Shown one piece after another: positions 35,301 through 47,300 of a DNA stretch of 64,000 nucleotides (positions are counted from its first letter, which is position 1; every line of letters starts with the position of its first letter). Made by a program: the position numbers and the translations under genes. The DNA comes from Astropecten irregularis (Eukaryota > Echinodermata > Asteroidea > Paxillosida > Astropectinidae): contig OZ020245.1 of NCBI GenBank assembly GCA_963971285.1, positions 16,692,983 through 16,756,982 on the forward strand, given 5' to 3'. The notes under the pieces were generated by a model. The model was given only the letters and a program-made list of their open reading frames with translations. It made no database searches and was not told the DNA's origin.

Positions 35301-38300
35301 ATTATCACACGTCTAACTTGAATTGTCAACATGATGATTTTAGTTGGTTTTGATTGTTGATTGATTGAAAAAAAAAATGAAAAAAAAATGGTTGTTGTCA
35401 TTTATAATTATAATCTCGAATGAATTACTAATCGGGTTGAGACTTCTTTCTAAAAATGTTCGCGTTATGGTTATCATTACTTAGTATTCAGTAAGTTTTA
35501 TTGCAAGTGAGCAAGTTGCTTTGAAATAAATGTTTATGCGTTGTGGTTGTTGAAAACGAGAACAAGTTGTGATGGTCCATTTCATTGACTTTTTTTTTTT
35601 TTGTTAATAAAATTATTTCATTAATAATTTTGTCACGTATCGTACAAAGATATGACGCAGAGACAAGACACAGACACGAAGACGAACGAACGAACGAAAT
35701 GAAAGGAACAACTGACACAGCATGTGGATAACAGGCAAAATGAACTTTATTCATCAACGATAAAATTGAACAAGGTTTAACAATGAACAGGAACATTTAA
35801 ATTTGTAATAATAATGATTCTAATTACAATATAGTACACCTATTTTTTCAAATTTCAAAAGTATAACTGTTTCATTTTGTCTAATTTATAATAATTCAAC
35901 TTGTCAAATTCAACTTGTATTAGGAATAATTACACAGTTTGAGAGTGAACATCATGGTTCACTGCACTAAGTTCCAAGAGCCCTTGAAATCTGTCTGATT
36001 AGAAATTTCCCATCATACACTTGGGTTTTGAAACTGGGAAAATGCTTTCTCACAAACTCATTTACTATCATGTCATTCTCGCTGGTATCCGAAGAGAAGA
36101 GTCTTTCAATGTCACCCATGTCTAATCCTCGACAGCGATGCAGGAGGTAAAATATGCAATATTGGCCACAGACAGCTGACAAGGGGCCCTGCAAACGTCG
36201 GCGGTTGTAACGGTATGCTTTTGAGTTCTTCTTGAGAAACGTCTTGAATTCCGGTAGGAGTGGAGGTAGTCCGTAGGAATCAAAATACTCGGCTTTTCCA
36301 CATCTGTCCACGTAAATGGATATCCAGTGCTGGCCAGGTTTTGATTTGGGGTCGGTGTTGACTACAAAGCCACTAGGGAGAAGAACGCTTTGGTGAAGGA
36401 GTTGGTCTCGGGCAAATACACCCCGAAAATGGTGCATCGTGTAGCGGTCCCCCTTCAATATGGAGTCAATCTGAAAGTTGTCCATACGCACGTTGGGATG
36501 CTACCTTAACTGGTGTAGTCGAAAATAACGTTGCGAGCCTGATCAATCTCCAGAATATTGTCAAACTCTGCATAGACGATCACGTTGACTGTCTCTGGCA
36601 GTGGAGAGGCAAAGTGCATTTCCAAGCGTAGATTGCCGTGCTTAACCAGATTGAAATGTCCACCTGATGAAATGTCGGGAGTTAGATCAAAGCCGTACAG
36701 TGCGTAGCCATCGGGAAAGTCTTTGCGAGTGATACCATTGCCCTCATCCTTGTACATTTTATCTGTTCCCGAGAAAAGAGTGTGGTAGGCTCTGACGAAA
36801 TTTTCGGACTCTGGTGCAAAATTCGGTTTCAGAGGTGCGTAGGGAATCTGTTCGCCATCCAGGTAGACGCTCAGGAAGTTCAGGTTGAAGTTTTGGAAAT
36901 TGAATGGGTTTCTTCCGTATTGTCCGTTGAATGCCTGGTTACTCACGCATCCGATCACCATGCGTGTTGGGAGTTGCCCGAGAAAAACGTGGTCTTGCGA
37001 AAGAGTCATGTTACCTTGAGGGACAGACATCACCTTGCACAGAGTACGCTTGAGGGGGTACTTTGCCGAGCCTTTCTCCAAAGCCTTGGCGTGTCCGAGC
37101 ATGACCGCGGAACTCACTTTCACCCTTCTGACGAAGACGGACGCCTCTTGAATCATGACCTTATAAGCAGGGTTGGCACCAGTTGCCATCAGGCAGAAGG
37201 CATCGCTGCTGCGGATAAGTTTCAGTTTAAGATCCACTCCGTTCAGCATGAGCCTGTCTTGGAAGAAAATATCACTGTGAATAGGACCAATCATGTCGAC
37301 AACCCGACTGACCCTGGTAAAATTGGACCGCATCTTCAATCCTCTATTGATCGGAAGGGCGTTCCCATCATCATCCTCCTCGTCGGTGCTAGCATTGTCC
37401 ATTTGTCTTGCGGTATCTTTGTAGAACATAGAAGAGGTCAACTGGGAGGTCTTAGCGTCCCCACCATAACTTAACAGGGTCTCCATGATGGCTCGGTAGG
37501 GGTAGGTCGGTGAAGATGAGGTAATGAGTCTCTCATTCATGGTCACGTCAATCTGACTAAAGAGAGACTGTAGGAACAGATTGACAGGTCCCACGGGAGC
37601 ATCCTGGGCCAAGTCAGTCCCGTTGCCGTTGACCACTTTAGCCTTGATATACAGTTGAGTTTGGGACAGATCGCTGTATTCCTCGCCCGATCCAGGGATG
37701 AAGAATTCAATGGGGCCGCCATCAAAGATATTGGCAATGGGATGAAATTCCACCCACTGTCCCTTTTCTATACTGGTTTGGGTAGGTGGTAGGACAAACA
37801 GATCCAACTCGGACTTGGTGCACTCACACGAACGATCGTGCAGCAGCGACATGATCGTCCACGCAGAGGTCCACAGAAAACTAATCAAAGATATCAAGCG
37901 ACCTTTTCCCGCGCTTGCTCTGATTGGAAGTGACGCGTCTCCCCCTAGCTTTCCTTTTTATACCCTTGCGTGGGCCTTGTCTGATGTTGGCAGTCATACT
38001 TTCAATGGCTCGCTGGGTGATGCGACGTCCTGCGCGTTTCAGTCTGGTTCTGGCAGCCGTTTTGATGTCCTTTCCTTGCAGGGCATCGTTGGCAATATTG
38101 ACCCCAGTGCGAAGAGCCTCCTTGCCTAATGACTTCGCTCCCGATTTGATGAGCGGCAAGGCTGATCGAAGGAGTCCACCCAGAATACCTCCGAGTCCAA
38201 AGCCCCGCTGGTTGCGGGGCCCTTCAAACACGGGAAGTCCTTGTCCGACTTGCCGCACGTAATAATCTTCATAATGTTTACAGCGGGGCACGAAAGTATT

Positions 38301-41300
38301 TCTCATGCTGGGAAATCAGTTGAAATGGGCCGAACGCTGCTGCCTGAAGTGAAGTTTAACAATCACTTTCCCGGAGATGAATGGAATGGACTGGCCCGTG
38401 TCGTCCCTTATATCTATTTCGATTGTGTCCACAAGCTTCTGTTTCAGAGGGACGTAATGTGGGTTCACGTAGGTTTTGGTGACGGTTTCCCCATAGTGAC
38501 CTTCCACGTTGACGGTGCGCAATAGAGGCGCTCTTTTATCACCCACGATGCTGTATTCGATAATGTTGGAGTACACAAACAGGGAATGAAACGGTTGCAT
38601 ATCTACCACTCTACGGCTTTTTTCTGTGCCGGTGAGGGTGGTGTTATCATCAAAGCCAAGTAGATTTGCTAAACGTCCCCTCACTTTCACGACCACTCCC
38701 GAGCACGTTTTTACAATTACTTTCTGTATGTGCTCATCATAGTTTAAAGACACAAGTCCGTTGTGGTCGAGGGGTGGTTTCAAACTCTCGATGAGTCCAC
38801 CCGGAGTGGGGTAGAAACCCTCGTGCACTCGGTGCGGATGTATGACGCCTTGTCCCCCAGCCGAACAGAAGATAACGTTGTCTCCATCAAAGACGTTCAA
38901 CCAGCGGTGTGGGTATGTACATTCGACCAGGGCTACTTCCCACGCCCCTTGAAATGTTAGAGGAGACGGCAGATTGGAGTAAAAATGAGTCAATGTATTG
39001 TGCGGGTGGGTTGCCATGGAGCCATTGCTCGGGAGAGTGACAAAAAATGACGACGTGGCCATGATGAAGCGAATGGTTCAAAATGGTCACGGATGGGTCT
39101 CCTGACAGTTTTTATAGACTTTGCAGATGTGAGACCCAGCTATTGAATTTAGAGGGATAGCCCAGCCACTTGACAAGATGCTCCATTTTCCCTTTCCTTT
39201 TTCGAGTCTGCAGCACTTCTTCCACGGTATACAAATCATTCTTTTTCTTGACGATGCGCTGCAATTCAGGCTCGTAAAAGGTTCCCTCCAGCTCCTCCCC
39301 ATCGTAGTCTTTCAAACGGTACACGGGAGGATGGCGTTGGAGCTTAGCACTGATGGTAAATTGTTCAGTCGTCCAGTTTGGGAGGTAACCCTTGCGAAAT
39401 GGTCGTGTCGCCATGCTGATGCGTACTGTGTCCCCGACTCTAAACTTGAAAGCGGCACGATCCGTATGCTCGTAACTAGGGCCGTACAGGTTTTCTCTAA
39501 CCTTGTCTGCATTCGCAGAATTGACCGAGGCAGGCGACGTCTTGATACTCCTGTGAAAAGCGTTGTTGTAAGCCGAAAGCAATTGGGGCAGGACCTTCAT
39601 GTAGTCGTACGTATTGTTGGCTGTAAAATACTTCCACATTTTTGTCTTTAACGTTCTGTTAAATCTCTCCACGACACTAGCCTTTGTCTCGTTGTGTGTC
39701 GTAAAAAAGTAAATGTTCTTTCTCTTGAGGTAAGACTGGAACAACGCGTTCATGAACTCCTTGCCCTTGTCTGTCTGGAGAAGACGCGGTTTTCTTCCTT
39801 GCTTTACAATTTCATCGAAAGCGTCAACCAACGTTTTGGCCTTCTTATTCTTGAGAGGTACGGCCCAGGCGTACTTGGAAAAGATATCGATGCACGTCAG
39901 CAGATATCGATAGCCCCTGTTGTACTTGACGAGGGAAGGGAGATCGACAAGGTCTGCCTGCCACTGGTGGTCAATGCCGTGAACCACAACTCTGTTTCGT
40001 TTGAAATGTTTACGGACAGGTTTGTGAAGGGTGTAGGTGGGTTGCTCGCTCAACCACGTTTCGATCTGTTTCTTGGTGAGACCGGTCCCGTCTCCCTTTG
40101 CTGCACGGTAAACAGCATCCACACCACCGAAGGAAGCTGGATGCTGAGGGTCGTAATATATCCTCTTGAGGTACGCCTCCGCCATCGGCAGAATCTGCGT
40201 TTTCAATAATAAGGGTACCTCGACAACACACCATCAAGCATCGTATCCTTTGGAGTAAGCAATGAGGTTCACGGTTGGACTGCGGTGGGCAACAACAATC
40301 CATGACGCACGTCAACCATCAAATGAAGGAGGGAAGGCTACGTGTGTACTTAATATGAGGTCCACTTTTGGGTGGATGTTTTCCTTTTGTTTTTCTTCTT
40401 CTTCTTCTTGTTCTTGTTCTTCGTCGTCGTGTTCTTTGCTTCTTCGGTAGGCATCGGTGGAAGGTGGGAGGCCTCGGCAAACAGTTTTGAGGATGAAGCT
40501 TGCGATGGAAGATAGACAGCGCTTGGCTTGGTGTCAACTTCGGGCTCCAGGTAAGGTGGGTCCGGATGAATCATGGGAGAAAGTTTAGGCATTTGGGATT
40601 TTTCTTCTGCCTCATTGATGTTTTTAAACGTCATGGTCAGGGGCGCATTTCTTTTCCTGTTCAACGTCATGTATCTGTAAAGGATCTGATGATACTGTTT
40701 GATTTTCTCCTCGTCCGTGAGGTCTTGCCTTTCTAGTAGTTGCCTCATATCGGCATCTAAACCGTGCACAATGCGAGTAACTGGAGATTGTTCAAGCTGC
40801 TTTGCCGCTTGTAGTTGCGCTAGGGTCTCGTGGGGGATCATAACCATCTTCTTGGCGTTGTGCATGCTATACTAGTGTTGATGATCACTTCAAAAGAAGA
40901 CCAGCGACTGTACTCAATATAGGGGTAAGCAGTGCACCAAGGAACCCACCTTTTTGACCGAGAATTTTCTTCTTCTTGTGAAAGCTCATTTTTCGAATGC
41001 TCAGGGCTCTTAGATGTCTCTTGTATTTGCTCAATCTGCGTTTATCGATCGGTTTCAGGCTAACGTTCCCATTAAGAACATTGAGGGCGCATTCGCACAG
41101 ACATGCAATGAGTTCTTTACTCGCGCCTTCGATCACACCCTGGCGCTGCTTTGCTGTTCCCTTCGCCAAGACGCGGAGGTAAGGAGCATGGTTGACCATG
41201 CGCTTCGACATCTTCAAATGAGTGGTCTGGCCTGGAACTGCTCATATTTATACCCTCGGGACGTAGACGATGGTGTTTTGTTCTGGGAAAATGCTAGATC

Positions 41301-44300
41301 TCAATCTTAAGTCTTCTGGCGTGTCTGGCTTTAGATCGATGAAAAGGTAACCGTAAGGTTCGGAGGTGGCATCACGGTAGGCTTCCATCATGTATTTCGG
41401 GCGACTGGGATACATTTGTCTGCTTAAGTGAGTGATCTGAGAGCCATCTCTTGGATTTTTAAAGAGTACCATGTAGTGAGCGTTCAGACTGATGGTTCTC
41501 ATTTCTTTTCCTTTGTAAAACAGATTCTGAAGAATCAGTATGACGGACAGATTTCTGTGATGACTGCCTTTCGTAAATAGTTCTGTGACCCGTTTGTTGT
41601 TGCCCGTTTCTGTCATGAGATCGTCAATTACGATGAGACTTCTCTTGGATCTATCTAACTTTGTATGAAAGTCTTCAGGAAGACCTTCCAAAAATTGTAA
41701 ATGAGGCACCACACTTGCCAAATGAGTATATGCATCTTGATACTCTCCGTAACACCACACTATAGTATCGGGTGGAGGATGGATGACGTTCTCGTCTGCA
41801 GGCACCAGCAAACGTTTCACAAATTGTGTTTTGCCACACCCCGTTGGACCCGCTACCACACAAGTAAAAGGATGTTTAATTGGTACTGACATGACGTTAA
41901 GTGAGTAACACAATGGATGCAAGGTTCATTTATAGACGATACGAATACAGAGAGAATTAAGCTTCAGCAAAGCAAATGTTGTTTACCAAACGAAATTAAA
42001 CACAACATTTATTCATTTCTGTCCATCATCTCTCTGCAGCAATCACATTCAATATAAATGCACCGTACTCATAATAAGAAAACAGAGTTGTCATTGTTTA
42101 ACAAAGCACAGGTGTGATGGCAATTCATTTTTTCTCAATTAATTATTCTCAATTAAAATGAACTAGTCAATACTTTCAAATGATTAAAAACCGGAATTAT
42201 ATTGATCAAAGTCACAATGTCATGCTTTAAACAGAGCTGTTCTTCAAATGGAAAGATAAAAAATAACCATTATTATTTGAAATGGTGACCCATCAAACGC
42301 CTTAGGAGCACTACGAATTACACAGAAATGGATACAAGAATGCACAACATGAAGAGGAAATTTCACGGTGGGATGGATCAAAGTACCATAATAACCAGTA
42401 TATACAAGAAACCAGTGACCCAAAGGGACATAATAGAGGAGAAATGTGTCACTTGAAACACACCTCCGCTAGATAAATCAATCAATAAAAAATAATAATC
42501 AATGAGTAATTTAATTAACAAACAAATAAATAATTTAATCAATAAAATAATAGATCAATCAATCAATCATTCAATCAATGACATCACGTTGAAATGATCA
42601 ACTGCATTTTTTACCACAACTTTGTGATGCATTATGATTTTGTTTTAATCTGATGTTTTCTCACCCTTGCTTAAATGGATCGGTTCAGCCTGCCTCAATC
42701 TAAATGTCTAGAAAGGTCGTTGACACTCCATCAGGCGCAACCTTGCGCTTGGGGTAGAAGTAGCTGAATGCTGTTTTTTCCTGGGCATATGTGTACATGT
42801 GCTGATTGCACATGCGAAAGCCTCGGTTAACACCTCCTGCTGCTTGTTGGGTTTCGAGAACTCCCAGGTACTTTTGTTTGTTGATGTCATTGGTGGCTTT
42901 GTTCAACCCTTTACAGCTGAATTTATTGCTCCCTCCGAAGCAATAGTAGGTTTTACTGGACAGGGCGATAATTCCGTCACCCTCCCATTCGACCTTGAAC
43001 AACCCCGGTGTTCTCTTATCGTAGTTGCGATGCTCGTCGGTATCTTCACGTGGAAACCAAGCTCTTCTTTCCTGTAAGTAGGACTCTTTCAAATGTGGTT
43101 TAATCACCTCTTCTAACGTGTCGGCGGACAGTGCCAAATAAGTTGAATCGGTGTCCATCTGACACAACTGGAAATCCGAAGTGTCGATGAACTTCAGTAG
43201 GAAGTCGTAATAGAATTCCAGCATTCTCATCTTGGCATATTGGTACACGAAGAATCCAATGTGAATGGGAAGGTTCAACGATATGGATTTCTTCGACAGT
43301 TCCACCTCATACATGTCGTCACCGAGTGCATGCAAGGCACGAAAGTGATGATCGTTCACGCAGCGAGCGGCCCCAAAGTCGTCACACACACGGATGTTGG
43401 TATGTCGCTCTTGGTTCGTGACGGTCTTGCCGTAAGCCGAGTTCCCAAGCAGTTTCATGGTATCTGCTATGATTCCTTTGGATGGGTCGCTGTCGCCTGC
43501 TCGTCTGGCATCGCTCACTTCATTGCCGAACTGTTGGAAGCACTCGCTGGGTGTGTACTGGATGATCTCGTACACATGTTGGACCTGGATCCCGTGCGCC
43601 ACATACCATCGTAACAGGGGAGTGGCCAGAAGAATATCCTTCCCAAACATACTGCCAATAAGGCTGCGTCTAGGAGTCTTCATGATTCCTTCCAGCTCAG
43701 CGAAGTCTCTCATGTGGTGGCCGATGTCATGCCTCTTGATGTCTACATTCTTGAATATCGGAGTCATCTCAGCAAAGTATTCTTGTCGCTGGGGAGGTAC
43801 CTGGACGTCACACCTGACTAGGCCAAACATACTCCCATCATTGATGTACTCCAACACTTGGCGCTGTGTCATCGTTTTCTCCTTAAAGTGGGGTACTCTG
43901 GAGGACGCCAGAAAGGCCCGCAGTGCGGCATCTTCTTGTTGTACCTGCTTCCATTGACATTCCCACATTTCGACAAGTCGACAACCCTGCTGGCGAATGT
44001 AAGACGAGATGTGTTCGGTGTTGGCCCTCAACTCTTCACAGCTTACATTTCGGACTGGATTGTGTTCGTGAGCATTGAGATGGCACTGGTGGCCGTGCCA
44101 GAAGCAGCCATGGAACTGAAAGACGGTGTTGTTCTCCGAACAGTATCCGTCCACGGGAATCTTGCGCGGTCCGATGCGCTTCTCCGTGTTGTTGTACTGA
44201 TGGCGGATGTGGACACTGCGCTTCCTCGACTCCCACTCTAACCATTCGGTAGCCATCATGCCGTGCGGACGACCTGGCTCAGGTTTGAACCCTGTTTCGG

Positions 44301-47300
44301 CTTTGCGTCTGACGAAGTTACCCGTGGGCATCTCCTGCATCAGGGACCACAGGTAAAGGGCATTGGCGTCGAACCCGACGACCTTTCGGCAACTCTTAGT
44401 TCCTCCCCGGATGTGTGTCTTTCCCTTTTCGTGATACCGGTGAAACACAATGGAGGGGCCACCAGCGATGTTTTTCTTCAGGGTGTAGTAGAGGTCATCG
44501 TTCTTCTTGTCGAAAAGAGAGAGATGAATGTGAGGAGGAAGCGTCATCATCAGGTACTTGAGTGATAGCCCGGGGACGGAAATGGCCGACTTGAACATAT
44601 CGAGGCCCCGCTCTCGATAGAACGTGAACATCTTTTCAATGGCATCCAGGAAGGGAACAACGTCTAGGATGTTATACCATTGTAAGAAATCCGACATTGT
44701 CTGCATTTCTTCCCGCTCCCATACCCTCTGGCAGTACTGGTACTCCGAAGCCGTGATGTTTGTTCCCTTGAGCTTACTGTGAAAGGCATCGTGAGGTGGG
44801 AGGTTTCCGTCTTCGAGCTTGGCCAGGTCGTCCATCCACTCATATGGGAAGAACCCCTTTTCTTGCTGGCAATCGTACGCCTTCAGGAACTTGGCGTAGC
44901 TGCATCCAGGGGCGAGATAATTGGTGATGTCCAGAAATTTAAGTCGTGACGTCTTGACAGCCATGTAACTTCCGGTCCTCTTGATGACGAATTGGACGGG
45001 ATCCGTCTGCTCTAACTCGGCGTACAAATACCTCTTGATAACATTCATGTCGTATCTGGCCGAATTGAACCCGATGACCGGCAGCTCTAATAGCACTTTC
45101 TCCAGCTCCTCTTTGAGACGTTCTGCAGTGCATTTTCCTTTTTTCTTGGGTTGCCCGTCTTCGGCGGCAGCGTTGTCATCGTCCAGATGATCATCAGTAT
45201 CATCGGGTTTCTGCGCCTCGATCATCTCATCTAGCTTTGCAAAGACTTCTTCGAATTTTTCTATCATGCACACGTAGGCAGCCTCGCTTATTCGAAGAAG
45301 ATGGCCGACCATTTCTCTCACCAAAGTTTGGGGATTTCCATCCGTCACGAAGCATTTGGGGCTATCAAAGTCAGGGACATTCGACGCCACGCCGACACTC
45401 AGTAGTTCATGTCTGCGTTCCCACTGCAGCTTTCCTACCCTTCGCTGGCCTTCCTGACCCACGGGTTGGAAAAAACACTCAAAATCAAAGGTGGCGCGAA
45501 AGGGGTAGTAACGCAGCTCATCTTCTACCTCTATTCCCTCCTCTGCCAGCTTGTCGAACACGGAAGAAGGTGGGCGGTAGGTGCCGCCGGGAAATCGATG
45601 CTTCACGTTGACTTCACATGAGTGTTCATGCCGCTGAAGACTGTAGGGTCTGGGGAAGGCGGTGTTACACTTGCAACAGACGTAGCAGCGACTGTATCTA
45701 TTCAAGTCAGACACGTAGGAAAAGTGATTCCCGTGCAAGTTCAAGTAGAGGGTGTCATCTGTTAATTTCCGGTGGCTGCGTCTGACCAGCTCGGCTTGGA
45801 TTCTTGGCTGCTGTTCTTCATCATCATCGGCATCATCACCATCCACCGTCGCTCGCACGAGGGAGTACACCTGGATGCTAACATCGAAAATCTTTTCCAG
45901 GTAAGGAAGATCATCCAGGGTCACACCACCACCGAACTGTCGTTTCCCTGTCTTCTGCCGATAGATGTCGAGAAGGGCTTGGGTGGGTCTTTCCAGGGCG
46001 TGAAGATTTGCTCCGCGGTGCAGTGCGAGGCTTCTGAAAAAGCACAAATCGTCATCGTAGCGCCGGCCTGTCTGTTCACTTTTGACTAGACTGACCAAAC
46101 CTCCGTTGTTCCTCACGTAGGCAGGAAGCTGACATTCAGGTGCCCGTCCAATGGGAAAGTTGGGCATCTTGTTGGCGTAGACCGTCATGTTGGTCAGGCT
46201 GGCAACGCTCCACTTGGTGTCGGGACGATGGTTGATTGCGTACAGCAACACATCAGCCTCGCTAACTCTCTTCACCAGGCGCTCCAAGTCTGCTTGCGAA
46301 GCGACGATCATTGGCGACGGGAACACCCGGGCATTGTTGTGGCTAGAGTGGAAATAGCGCAATACTCCTGTTTCTACGTGCCGCAGGATGAATCCAAAGG
46401 AAATATTAATCTTAGTGCGGCGCCGCAAGCGAGGAAATATGGCCCGGATGCCACTCTCTACGTTGACGCTGGATGCACCTATCAACCTCAGATTGTAGAT
46501 GTCTTGAACAGGGCGGCCCGTTGTGTTGTGTGTGCGAACACAACCCCAATTGTCTCGAAGAATGACTTGTACATCTTCCGCTTCGTCGCTCACCGATTCC
46601 GGGGTGAAGTCTGCTCCGTCTTCGGCCAGTGGATCGATCACCGGGGATTCATGCGGTTCATCCAGCAGCCTAGGAGGAGATACTGGCCTGGGTTGGGCAT
46701 GGCCAGCACCTGCTGGTTTGCGAAATCGGCAGTACTCTTTGCTATGCCGGTGCAGGGCATCTTGTCGGCTGAATTTTCTGCCACATGCTAAGCACTTCAG
46801 CTGTACCTGTTTCTTGGGGGAAAGAGGTTTCGGGGTTGGGGTTTTCTTGGATTTATCTTTATTCGTTTTCTTGTTTGGGGAGGACTTTTTATTGACACTC
46901 GATTTTATATTTGAGCTACTTTTCTTTATGGAACCATTACACACTTTTCTGTGCCGCTTCAGGTTATCCATGCGTTGGAAGCTTTTACCGCAGGTGACGC
47001 AAACCTCCCCGGATTTGGCGTGGCTCCTCTCATGACGCTTCAAGTTGTCCTTGCGGTTAAAGGTCTTGTTGCATGCCTTACAGGTGAAATTGCCGGTTGG
47101 TTGATCCTGAAAGAAGAAGAAGAAGAAGAAAAAAGATTATTATAGTGACGTAAAACAAATTACTACTTGTCACATGCTTAACAGACATACACCGTCCTCC
47201 GCCCACGTTAACATAACACTCACCGTAAGAGGTTCTTCCTCGGGCACACCAGCTCCTCGCATGTACGATCCATCTCGCTGGGGTGCAGGGGGATTTGCTG

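Noticed and set aside
36782-37474. 230-codon open frame on + opposite the capsid gene
   Set aside because: Shadow of the major capsid frame; no known motifs.
40010-40315. Cys-rich 101-codon frame overlapping the integrase start
   Set aside because: Runs through the integrase coding region in another frame without conserved features.
46228-47035. Long + strand open frames opposite the polymerase
   Set aside because: Antisense shadows of the zinc-finger and OTU-like region.
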